A DNA stretch of 64,000 nucleotides from Fulvia fulva (taxonomy: Eukaryota > Ascomycota > Dothideomycetes > Mycosphaerellales > Mycosphaerellaceae), in contig NC_063016.1 of NCBI RefSeq assembly GCF_020509005.1, forward strand, positions 1,984,001 to 2,048,000, written 5' to 3'. The position numbers and the translations under genes are program-made. Of this stretch, positions 21,717 through 33,200 are shown piece by piece. The notes under the pieces were generated by a model. It was not told the origin of the DNA, ran no database searches, and saw only the letters and a list, made by a program, of their open reading frames with translations. Positions within the stretch are counted from its first letter, which is position 1. Every line of letters begins with the position of its first letter.

Positions 21717-22449
21717 TATCAGCATAGGTCAAATGCCTCGCGTTCGGGGAGACTACTTGTCCCAAGCCACTACTATGCTGTGCATTGACGGGACATGTGA
21801 AGTGGAGGCGTGATGATGAAAGAGAATGGCAGACAGCTCAGCCACCACCGAGCAGGAGCGGCGGTCTGATTGGCTTTTCACCGTTGCCCCGCTCGATCCT
21901 GCCACTTACGAGATGCGTCTAAACTTGGGTGACAGGCCGCGTACGTAGTAGTCTTCACTCTTCACACATGCACTGCAACTCCAACTCGCACATCACCTCA
22001 TCAGCTATTCACGAACACAGCAGCAGCATCTTTCTTTACGCAATTCCCCACGACACTGCCGTTATCGCACATTTTATCCGGACTCGAAAGCTGCAGCGAT
22101 AAAAAGCGGCGGAACGGCTGGACTGCACTCTGAGACACCCGCTGACACCTCACACTGCCGAGACGGTACCGTACCGTACCATGGCAAGGGCGCCGTACAG
22201 GACTTGACAAGGCTGGCTGACCACCTGGTGCACTTCTCCTGCCTGCCGTGCCTCTTTGTTTCCTCTGACCTCCACCAACAAGTCCTCGACGCTCGCTTCT
22301 GCACTCCACGCTCGTTCCGACATTGTTGTTTTCGTCTTTCGTGGCCGCATTACGGCTACTGGCAGTGAGAAGACAGTGTCCTGCTGTGGAACCTGGGGCA
22401 GAGAGCACAGCATACCCCATCCCTAAGGCGCGGCCGCTCGAATTTGATA
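21717..22449. other. Intergenic, promoter and leader of the GH17 gene
   Basis: No coding sequence recognised. It contains a short gtacc tandem (about 22,165-22,180), otherwise unremarkable. Confidence 0.45.
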
Positions 22450-24341
22450 ATGTCGGCTCGACAGCATGCTATCCCTTCTGGCCACGTTCACGCATCTGGC
22501 GCAACTCCGCCACCTCAACATGCTCGACAGCCTAGCTACTCCTCAGGACCTTACTCGGATCGCGACACATCGCCAGTGAGAGATCAACAGGCTCTTCGAG
22601 ATGTCGACAGTCTATACAACGCGAGGGCTGCTCCTTCGCCCGATCCATATCGTGCTCCATCGCCATATGAACCCAGTCTCATCTATCCTTCGCAACAATC
22701 CCTGACCCCACTTGCACCAACATCGTCACACTCGCCGCCGCGCTCACCCGAACGGTCTGCTCAGCGGAACGCTCCAGCTTGGGGAGTGGGCGTCGGTGCA
22801 GGTGCTGGTGCAGCGAATGCGGCATATGGAGCGCGCATGCCTGGCGCCTCTGAATCATACTACCACAATGACGGATATGACGAGTTTGATTTGAACAACA
22901 TCGCTGATGACCCAGATGATGTTATGGATGCGCCGCGATCGCGGCAAAGTCATATGGGGCCGACAGCATATGGTGGTGCAGGAGCTGGCGCTGGCGCTGG
23001 CATCGGAGCTGGCATGACGAGGGCATTGGGCGGACAGAATCCCAGCGGAAATTACGGTCCTGTTGGAGGCGACGCAGAAAAGTCAGCGTTTGTGGCAGAT
23101 GCGGCAAAAAGCAAGAAGAGGAAGAGGTGGCTGATCGGCTTCGTCATCGCTGCTATCATTATTGTTGGTGCCATTGTTGGAGGTGTGGTTGGTGGATTAC
23201 TATCAAGGAACGGCGGCAGCAGTTCCTCTGGCGGCTCGACTGGATCTGGGGGCTCGCGGACTGGCGGCCTGTACGACATCAACTCGAAGGAGGTCCAGAA
23301 GGTGCTCAACGACGATCGTTTACACAAAGTCTTTCCAGCCATGGATTACACGCCCAATTACGCTCAGTATCCCCAATGCTTGTCCAAGGGCGGCGGACCT
23401 CTACAGAACAACGTCACCATCGATGTTGCAATCATGTCGCAGCTAACACCAGCCGTCCGGCTCTACGGAACCGATTGTAACCAGACCGAGCTCGTCTTGG
23501 AAGCCATTGATCGCCTGGAGATGCATGATACAATGAAGGTCTGGTTGGGCGTGTATCTCGATGCCAATCAGACGACGAACGCTCGGCAGATCCAGCATAT
23601 GTACGATCTTCTTGACAAGTACGATCACGATCGCTTTGTTGGTGTCATTGTAGGGAATGAAGTACTCTTCGCCGAGTCGATCACTGCACAGCAGCTCGGC
23701 GTCCAGCTGGATGGCATCAGGAGTAATTTCTCATCCAAAGGCATCAACCTCCCAGTCTCGACAGCAGATTTGGGTGACAATTGGGACGCTGCGTTGGCCC
23801 AGGCATCGGATATCATAATGGCCAACATCCACCCGTTCTTCGCCGGTACTGTGGCGGAAGATGCTGCTGGCTGGGCATGGTCTTTCTGGCAGAACAAAGA
23901 CATGCCACTAACCACCTCGAAGACTGGCACCATCGGCAGTCTGACTTACCCGAAGCAAATCATCTCCGAGATTGGTTGGCCCACTGAGGGAGGCAATGAC
24001 TGTGGTGATGCCAACGACCCTGCGTACGGCTGTACGAGCAACACCGATGGCGCAGTGGCTAGCCTCGATAACCTCAACACCTTCATAGGTGACTGGGTGT
24101 GTGGCGCGCTGAACAACGGAACAACATTCTTCTGGTAAGTCCTTGAAGACATCGATCGGGATTCTATGTTCTTTCACTGACATCCCACAGGTTCGAGGCT
24201 TTTGATGAACCATGGAAACATCAGTTCGACACGGCACACAACAAGTGGGAACCGTACTGGGGACTATTCGACGTCGACCGCAATCTCAAGGATGGCGTCA
24301 AGATCCCCGACTGCGGCAAGACCGTGGACAAGCCATACTAG
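22450..24341 (+). CDS. Membrane-anchored GH17 endo-beta-1,3-glucanase (btgC/eglC-like)
   Basis: Exons 22450-24134 and 24191-24341 (56-bp intron) encode 611 aa. Start taken at the ATG 22450. Residues 1-220 are a cytoplasmic Pro/Ser/Gly/Ala-rich tail; KKRKRW then a single membrane helix (about 227-251) make it a type II membrane protein; a Ser/Gly linker precedes the extracellular GH17 catalytic domain (about 290-611). The acid/base Glu is E404 in VGNEVLF and the nucleophile is E507 in [11 protein letters not shown], both with proper context. N-glycosylation sites are frequent. The enzyme would hydrolyse or remodel beta-1,3-glucan in the cell wall. The intron falls in a conserved W codon of [14 protein letters not shown], confirming the splice. 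Confidence 0.93.
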
Positions 24342-25670
24342 ATGGCATGGCATGATGTGTGTAACGACTTTTGCTAGGATATTGCATGGCGCCGGGAGAG
24401 GGGTTGTTGGGACATCGGGACAGTGGGAGAACTTGAGATATTGAGCTGCGACAGGCTCACGGGAAGGCGCACTCCAGAGTTGTGTAGATATGTAATCACG
24501 ACTGGGTCGGAACATGAGATAGCAGCATGGCGCATCCTTCTTGAGCAAATGGTGATGCACAATGTGTGCTATGGAAACGCACCTCATCCCACCACAACAG
24601 TGTCGAGTGCCTGATTCCTCTTCGAGCGCTGCTGTGGTGGCGGGCAGGATTGCCGTACCAGACTGCACCATGTTCATCCAAGGTCTAGCTGGTCCTCATC
24701 CCACGAGGAGTTCGCATCTTCCACATGGCTGCCTCGTCCTTGTCCATTTCCTGCCAGCAATGCCCAGCTTGAGCAGCCAGCTTGATTGCACTTCACGGGC
24801 TCGACACAACAGTACAAGAATGGTATGATCCATGGTTTGCAACTTCCCAGCATTTACCTTCGACGGGTCATATTACATGTCATCTCCAACCCGTGCGTGG
24901 GTCATGCTCGTTACAGGGTAGCTACATGATGACATGTTCCTCCGTGCCCATCGCAATGACTGTGCACACATTGCATTGACTGCTCATGATTAGTAGTAGT
25001 GTGCAGCTAGCTTCTGGAACTGGGAACGAACAACGCATGCACCTCACTAGTCCCAAACCCATCACACAAAACAGCACAATGTGGCGACATGCAGGTGCAG
25101 AAGATGAAGAAGAAGCGGTGACCACGCGACGACTCAGGACACCGACCAGGTCGTACGTATTGGCTCGTATGCACAGCACTTGAAACAGCCTACAGCCATG
25201 TCAACGCCAACGCCACCACACGGAAGGAATGAAGAAAGAGATGCACGTCAGATGAAAAGTTGGTAGTTGATTATTGGCCGTTTGCGCATCTATATTGCAG
25301 CCCAGTATACCTCCATGTTCCGCCCCACCTGCGCGGTACCCTTCCCGTGGTGCGCGCTTTGGTCTTCGATCATGCCCAGCCTAATGTACATATCGAAAGC
25401 CATGTCGTCGTGTAGACACCATAGCATAGTGCGGTGAGTATGTTTGCGCCGTGCCCACTTTTTAAAGTCATCAACAGTAAAGCCATTCCATCCCGTTCCT
25501 GCGCCAGCTACAAGATGGTAGAGTTGAACTCCGGTCGGCCACAATGGGGCCAATTTAGAACCGTTCGATCGTATGTGTGAGGTAGTATTGTATGAGAGTG
25601 CGTTTGTGGTACAGCAAGAGTCTGTTCGTCGCGGCCGGAGTGACGATGTCGACAGGGAGTGACGTATATA
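24342..25670. other. Convergent intergenic region
   Basis: About 1.3 kb between the 3' ends of the GH17 gene and the medA-type gene. No recognisable gene; presumably both 3' UTRs. Confidence 0.5.
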
Positions 25671-28600
25671 TTACATGGAGTCCGCTCGTCGAGAGCGCTT
25701 GTTGCGCTCCAACCACTTACGCTTTCCAGGACGAGTCTCGAAGTGAGGAGCGATGGTGACGGTCTCGCTTCCACCTGCGATCATGGTGCTCCGCATCTTG
25801 TTCCTATACGCATCGAGGGAGCGCTGTAGGAAGAGCGTACGCCCTGATTGTTGTATTAGCGACTGTGATCGTACAGAGTAAGAGCAAGTGACGTTGACTT
25901 ACCGTTGAACGTTCTTGCCTGTCCCCAGCTCATGCGGTAACCAAGCTCGTTCAAAGCGACCTCCTTGTTCCTTCTCGACTTGGTCATGCGTGGAACAGGT
26001 AGCTTCGCTTCGCTACCGTCCATGAGTGACACCGGTACCATGGTCTCGCCTGCCGGTCTTTCCACGTGGCCCTCCTCCAATTCATCGTCTTCATCGTCCC
26101 AGTTGCCACGTGCATGCGGGGACCCTGGCGGCGATCGCATCTGGCGAGGAAAGTACGAACGAGGATAGACTGCGTTGATGCGAAGGTGCGCATCGGGCAT
26201 GTCGTCCATTTTGACTTGGTCCAGCATCACTCGCACACGAACCCGCGTACCTCGTTGATTGTCGTCGACGAGGATGAACTTGCGCCGCTTCGACTCCGGA
26301 ACGTCGCCGAACAGGTTACGCTTGTGTTCTTCTTCATCCTTCTTGGTAGATGTTGAAGCAGGCCTGGCAAGTGTGGATGCTTGAGTGTGCATGGGATCCA
26401 TGCCGTGGGCGATGGAGGGCATGGACGAGCCACCCACACCTGGCTGCTGAGGGTACGAGGGATAGAAGTTCTGCGTGTAGCGGCCCGTGGTTGGTGATGT
26501 TAGTTCGTTTTGGCCATTTGTCGGCTGGGCAGGATGCCCGGCTGGGCTATTGTAGCTATCTCCGGCTATAGTGAGAGAGCAACACGTTAGCGTGGATACT
26601 GTGGTTGATGTGTTGCATGGATGTTGCAAGCGAAAAGACAGGGAACAAAAACGAAGCGCGTGCGAAATGTACAACCAACAAGCAAATACAATCTGCAATG
26701 CTGTCTTTTCCGCAGCTGCAGAACAGGTTAAATATGCTGTACAAAGTGTACAGGTATAAAGGTCGACATGTTATGACCATTCTCCCTGGTCCTTCCGAAC
26801 TCCGCTAATGCGCGACGCAAGCAACAATAGTAGTACAGGATATCATCACATCTGTGGGAACATACCGCTGACATCGCTGCCACCGCCGTTGTCGGTAGCG
26901 TCGGTGTGGTGGTGATGCAATTGTGGTCCGCCGGGGCCCATGTTGGGGGGCCTCGCTGAACCGGGAGGCATGCCATGTGGTGGCAGCCCTGCGCTTCCAG
27001 GACCATGTGGACCTGGGAATTGAGCGCCTCCTGGGGGCGCTTTTGCCGCGTTTCTGTTGTGGATCTTCGCCATGCGTCGAACTCTGCGACTTCGAAGCCT
27101 CACGTCTAAGGGAGAATGTGTCAGCTATACTCCACGGGCACCGATACGATTCCAGCGTGATGCACACCTTGATTACTGTTCCGCCAACTGTCAACCGCCC
27201 TCTGTATCAGTCCGCGCTTTTCGCGCAGGTTGGGGTTCAATTGCGCGAGCGCCCATCCGACCGCATTGCACTCGCTTTCGTAGTGCAACCGATTACCCTT
27301 GTATTGATCCTTTCCGCAGCATGCGCGTGGGTAAACGCAGTTGGCCGACTTGAACTCTTGGCTCAGTTCATCAACGTTCACCGATTCGACGTCGCATCGT
27401 ATCGTGTACTCCATCTTCACGCGGTCGCGAGAGTACTCGAAAGCGATCCATTGAACGCCATTGTTGTCCTGTCGCACCACGAGGGGTGTCGTCGCGGGTA
27501 TAGGACCGGGGGCTGCACTGCTATTAGGGCCGTTTGATGATGAGGTCGAGAGTCTGCCGTTCATACCTGGACCTGAAGACTGTCCTGGAGACTGTTGTGG
27601 GGCACCGAGTACCGAAGGTGGACGTTGCAGTGAGGATTGCGAAGGCTTGTGATCGAGCATACCAGGCTGCTGTGGATGTCCTGGGCCAGGCGGTTGCATC
27701 TGCTGTTGTGGCTGCTGGTGTGACATGAGCATACCGGGCTGCGAGGTCATCGACGCGTGTTGCGACGCGTTGGCGGCATGCTGGCCATATGGAGATGGGT
27801 GGGCTTGTTGGCCTTGCATGTAGTTCGGGTAGGCATACATCTGCTGTGGGAGGCCCATGCCGTACAACGGCCTTCCATGGGCGTCAGTCTGGGGCGAGTG
27901 GATGGAGGCAGGACTATTAGACTGCGGAGTCTGGTAGCTGGAGATGGGTGGATAGGTTTGGCGGCTGATCGCCGCTTGTGTAGCCATGCTTTCGTTCGGT
28001 TCTGCAAAGCTGGTCAGTCCCAAACTGAATGTGCGAGCAGCCATGGCATCCAGAACAATATGGCGGTCAATCCATTATTGTTTGGGGGTGGTGAAGGCAT
28101 TGAATTTAATTGGTTTCAACTCACCTGACGATGCGTAGCTTCCTGCGGCACTGTTGTTGCTGTACGGGCTGGGATGGGCACCAAAGAATGACGCCTCGCC
28201 CGGATGTTGGGAGGGAATACCAGGCACCGAGCCGATATACGGAGACTGGTGCTGCTGGGGTAGGCTGTGGGTAGACGAATGTGGAGAGATGTACGGGCCT
28301 TGCGAGGATGACTGGATGTTCTGCGATTGGTGGTGAGGCGAATTTGGGCGATGCTGCTGGATCAACCCTGCTGATCGGGGATGCTGCAGAGGTTGCTGCG
28401 GTGGAGGAAGACCCTGCTGCTGACCGGCATTTGGTTGATTCTAGCGAGAAGTACAGTCAGTCGAAATGTCCGCCGATTCCGTGAATGGTGGAATAGTAAG
28501 TTGAAACAATAAACAAGTCGTCCACCATCGAGGCTGGCGATGGTGGATCCTAGTCGGGAGGCAGCGGGGAGCAGGCAGAAGGTACCGCAGAGATGCAAGC

Positions 28601-29154
28601 TCTCAAACGTGCAAGGGACAGGGTAGTTGGGTTGGATGAACGGTCAGCGGTAGATTGCTGAGGCAGAGCTGTCAAGAGACGGCAGAGGGGCACGCACGAG
28701 CACAAGCACGAGCAGCGGGGAATAGCGGGCTCCACCTGCTCTTTGTGTGCGCCAGCGACGAGTGCGTGCGTGCGTGTGAAATTTTTTGAGTTTGCTGTGC
28801 AGGATGGGAGTGTGTCGCAGGAAGTTCATCAAACGCAAAACAGGGCCAGTGCGGTGTGTGCAGGAGCAATAGTGCCGGTTTAGTGCAGAGGGAGAGTCAG
28901 AGTCAGGGAAAAGGTGAGGCAGGTACCGGTGCTTGTTGCTGGCTTTGCTGAGGATGATGTCGCTCGTACATGGTGGCCATGGCGCCGGAGATGGAGTTGC
29001 TGGTGCTGGTGCCGGTGCCGGTGCCGGTGCCGGTGCCGGTGCTGGTGCTGGTGCTGGTGCTGGTGCTCGCGCCTGCTGTGTTGTAGAAGGGTAGCGCGTG
29101 CGATGCGCGCGGAGAGCCGCTGCGGTGATGGTATAGCAGTTGTGCAGCAGACAT
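25671..29154 (-). CDS. medA: Medusa-type developmental regulator (MedA/Ren1/acon-3 family)
   Basis: Minus-strand exons 29154-28927, 28440-28125, 28001-27168, 27105-26866, 26565-25903 and 25843-25671 (introns 486, 123, 62, 300 and 59 bp) give about 817 aa. Conserved blocks: the central domain with WIAFEYSRDRVKMEYTIR, CNAVGWALAQLNP, LIQRAVDSWRNSN and RLRSRRVRRMAKI, then a C-terminal block KRRKFILVDDNQRG, NELGYRMSWGQARTFNG and, after the last intron, RTLFLQRSLDAYRNKMRSTM. Gln/Pro/His-rich linkers fit a nuclear regulator. In Aspergillus and Neurospora relatives this family controls conidiophore development and adherence. The start is uncertain: ATG 29154 keeps an in-frame Ser-Thr/Gly-Thr repeat, while ATG 28980 (MATMYERHH) would give 759 aa. 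Confidence 0.82.
29000..29066. repeat. GGTGCC/GGTGCT hexanucleotide microsatellite
   Basis: About eleven hexamer units. On the minus strand it is in frame with the medA-type gene and would encode alternating Ser-Thr and Gly-Thr dipeptides between the upstream ATG 29154 and the MATMYERHH segment. Confidence 0.9.
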
Positions 29155-29312
29155 GTGCCGCCGGGGTGCGCTGGTCTGCGTGGGTAGGCGTGTGTCTGCG
29201 TTTCCAGGCGGGCGGATGTGCGGTATGGCCCAGTGGCAGAGCAGACAAGCTGAGACGAGAGGCGAGGGCAAAGGCCGGCCGGGGCGAGTGGCGGACGTGG
29301 GTGTCGTGTGCC

Positions 29313-29350
29313 GTGTGCTGTGCTGTGCTGTGCTGTGCGTGCTGTGCTGT
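29313..29350. repeat. TGTGC pentanucleotide microsatellite
   Basis: Six to seven units of tgtgc with one interruption. The unit is not a multiple of three, which argues that this part of the medA upstream region is untranslated. Confidence 0.85.
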
Positions 29351-29371
29351 ATGGAGGTGTGCGACTCCGAG

Positions 29372-29406
29372 TGCGACTGCGACTGCGACTGCGACTGCGA
29401 CTGCGA
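29372..29406. repeat. TGCGAC hexanucleotide microsatellite
   Basis: Nearly six perfect tgcgac units upstream of the medA-type coding region. Confidence 0.9.
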
Positions 29407-30230
29407 GTTGCAGTGGTGATCAGGCAGTTCCAAGTTGGGTGCAGATCCAGGCCGGATTGGAAGAGAGGCTTGGGCTTGGGGCAGCTCACTCAAACACACT
29501 CTCACTCGCACACACCGCGCACTGCAGATGAAAGCTCTTCAGATGGAAATGCTGATACGTACCATGCTCGACGCGCGCAGTCAATCTCACAACAACAATC
29601 CGAGCGTCTGCAGGCAAGCAGGCAGCGCGAGTTCCGATCGCCAAAAGAGGACCCGCTGGCAAGGATGAGGTGTTGCAACTTGCGGCAAGTCAGCTGTCCT
29701 GACTTGGGTGTTATAGTAGGTGATAGGCTGTGTGAGGGTTGCAGCGGGCAGGACCTGGCTGCAAGAAACAACCTTCAACGGTCGCGCAGTAGTTGATAGA
29801 CAGGGTTGTGGCGGAGGATGTTCGAGGGCGCAGGCACAAGCCGAGACACACCAGGATAAAGTGAGTTCAAGGTTTGGACGACCTTGACGACAGGACCTGG
29901 CAGGGCACGCTGGCACGCTGGCGCTGGCAGTTGTGACGAGGGTCGGGATCAAGGAAAGGTTAACTAACGTTCAAGGGAGAAATGCGAGCGATCCGCTTAT
30001 AGCCCGCCGACGCACAAGACGCTGGTCCAAGCACGCCGCCTGTACGAGGCCTGCTTGCCGGAACTTGCCCTGCAAGCCTGCACAGTGCGCGCTCTAGCTC
30101 TAGCAGAAAACAGATGGAAAGCTCCAGCGCGGTGAGGAGCAGCAGCCGGGATGCTGCCATGCAATAATGCGTGCACGCGAGCCACCTGTCAAAAAGTCGA
30201 GTCCTGCCGTCGACAACCAATATGGCAGAT

Positions 30231-30262
30231 GCAACAACAACAACAGCAACAACAGCACCTTA
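30231..30262. repeat. CAA-rich trinucleotide microsatellite
   Basis: A run of caa units with one cag interruption in noncoding sequence. Confidence 0.75.
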
Positions 30263-33200
30263 CAGCAGACCATCGCGCATTATTCAGCGCCCTTCCCCTC
30301 CGTGCGCCTCGCACACTTTCGCTTACCACCACCAACGGCCCCTACGTTTCACCACATGCCACACAACGTGCGCTCATCTTAGCCGAACTCAAAATCCCGC
30401 GTGCATCGGCACCAACGATGCTGTCACCGAGCAGCAGCAGCACGACTACTTTTCGTGCCACTGGCACCGCGCGCAGAGGCATCCGTTGTCTTAGTTCTGT
30501 CTAGCACCAGCACCTCCATGTCAATCACGACTGCTTGACTCCCACCTCACTTCACCTCCTCATGCAACGGCCATCCCGTTCACAAGTTCGTCGCAGAATC
30601 CAACTGCCACTGCCTACATACACCTCATCGCTAGTTCCCACCACAGACCGTACACCGTAGCTCGGCATTCTCATTGCAAGGCTGACGCGCAGTCATGTCC
30701 GCTGTTTCGCGTCGCACTGGCCCGGCACTGGGCAAATGAGCGCGCAACAACACCATCGTGCCATCACAGCACTCTGCTTCGCACGCCGTCATATGATGAG
30801 AATGATGCAGCGTCGCCCGAGCTTGGCTCAACGGCCTGACCACCCACGCAGCGTCCGCATCACTCGCACCGCCACGATTAGCAGTTCTTCCAAGTGCTGC
30901 CTATCATCGGACCACTCTTCGTCGCACAGAGCACCGACGTTGATTGAAAGTGCGCCCACTTGACCGCCCGCATGCACCTTACGCTCAAGTCGGCCAGCAG
31001 TCACGGGAGCCGTCAAAGCAATCGCACGGCGCACGCCATTTTGCCGTACGCCTTTTGACCCCGCGCTTTAGCTCTCAACGTCCGCTAGTTGCCGCCTCTG
31101 CTGAGCTTTGCAATTGGATGTTTGAGAACGCTGTTGTCTCCCAGCTCAATTGGCAATTGGCAGTATGCGGCACCGCCTGAAAGTGATGAGCATAGACCAC
31201 AGTTGATCGCATATGCCAGAGAGCGATTCGGTCAGGCGCAAATCAAGTTCGCCTTACTACAGTCTCAGCATGTCTGGCTCTGTGATCGGATGCTTCGGGC
31301 GTACGCAACTTGCACGCAACTGGGGCCCAAGTAGATACAAGGATGGCCTGTAATATGTACCCATGCAGCTTTTAGCAGGGATTTGCTTCCTAGCGCGCGT
31401 GGCCGCCATCAGCTGCGTAAGCGACGGCGGGGTTGTGATGGCTCACGACATGCACTGATGGGCAGGCGCTTTGCACTAGATGTTGGGTTCCGCCACCGGC
31501 CTACTGCCGAACGGCCAAGACCTGCTATTAGCTACATGTATGTTTCACATCTTGCCAGTTCGCAGCCATTTGGTAAGCCGAATCTGGTCACTGGCGCTTC
31601 TCTCGCACTGCCGACCGACCAATGATCTGCTATCGGAAGATACTTGAGCTACTTTCTCCTACGAGATGCATCGATATCTGTCTTCGGTATACTTGACCAG
31701 AAATCGGAGATGCTCGACATTGGAGACCAGGAAGATTTTTTCGACGACTCCGCGGCACGACCGATCAAGTACTCATCCGCCGAAGCTACACACCAGCCGT
31801 TGATCGCTTGCAGGCGGGCCGGCAATTGCATTTCTTGCTATACAGCTCGTCCTTTGGTGACGGCAAAAGGCCACTGAAGCACGTGGTGACAAGCATCATG
31901 GAAAGATGGGGCGCTATCGGCTCCCAGCAAAGAGGCTTGTTGAACGGATCGATGACAGCGTTCTAAGCAGCCTCAACCCGGTCTTCACCCTGGTCCGGAC
32001 GAGTGGCATCCCAGATCCCAGGCACCTCCAGCTTCTCCAAATGCCTTGCGAGGGTGCTCGAACCAGTCCTAGCAGTATGACAAGGGCGGATTTGGGAAGC
32101 AGCGAACTTCGACTTCGTCGTGGTGTATTTGCTGCTAATAAACGAGCTGCCTCCTCCATTTTCTTCTGAAACATAGCAGCAACGGTCGTGCATGACACAG
32201 CAATGCGCCAGGCCGTAATGGGTCGATGGGCTCACCTATGCGAAAACTCAAATGTCAGCCCGGACTTTCTGCCATCACGCGCTTCCGCAGTCCTACCCAA
32301 GCTAGAGCATTCAACGGAGCAATGCTCAATTGATCAAATTCACGCGCAATGGCGTTCCGCAAATGGGACGTCTGTGCATCGTCGCTACTGCTCGGAACCG
32401 TCATCGCGATACATTGGGATGAAGATGCAAGCCTCAGGAGACCAAAGCCGTCGCTGTGCGAAGTGTACGTAGCATGTATAACAGTGTGCGAGGTTTCACG
32501 TGGCTCGTCTCACGCTGCATGCAGATCACATTGCTAGGCCTGCAGGGCTGCTGATCACAGCGAGGCTGCTGGTCGTCTTTTGACCTAGAGATATGGCAAA
32601 GCATGCTCAATGCAAAATGGACCTCACCTGCTACAGACATCTTCAAAGGAAGGGGACTGCTTGTCAGGCCTATGCGTAAGATCAGATGCGATTGCCCACG
32701 GATGCCGTCTACACCACGCTGCCACGAAAGACGACTTCTCAACGTGTCTTGTCTACGGCCTCGAGCTTGTTGGTCAGTCTAGCAGCGCGCACACTTGCTT
32801 CGAACGTAATCTCATTACTGACGCGCGACTGACCGACTCAGCAGATCGAGGCCGGCCGATTGCAGCTCGATGAGCCAACGGACTCTTGACTCAGGCTCAA
32901 ACGACAGCTTCGTAGACCGCTCGACCGCGACATGAAGCTACGTCTTTGCTTCTTGAGAATACAAACGGGCCTCGGCTTGCTCGTTTCTAATCTTTCGACG
33001 TTGGCAGGCTGAAACATGATATTTCAACATGACAGAAGAGCGGATGAGCCCGTAATCATTTGCAGATGTCAACGGAGCCAGGGAGCAACCGCCGTTGACT
33101 GTTAACTGCTCTGAAACACGCTTGACAGAGTGTGAACGATGCACATCATGTGTAACGGTCGACGGTCACAACGCTCATTAGAAATTTAGACATCAAGTCT

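Noticed and set aside
28644..29531. Long antisense and alternative frames across the medA 5' region
   Set aside because: They consist mostly of microsatellite translation (Ala-Pro, Cys-Arg, His-Arg runs) and are shadows of repeats.
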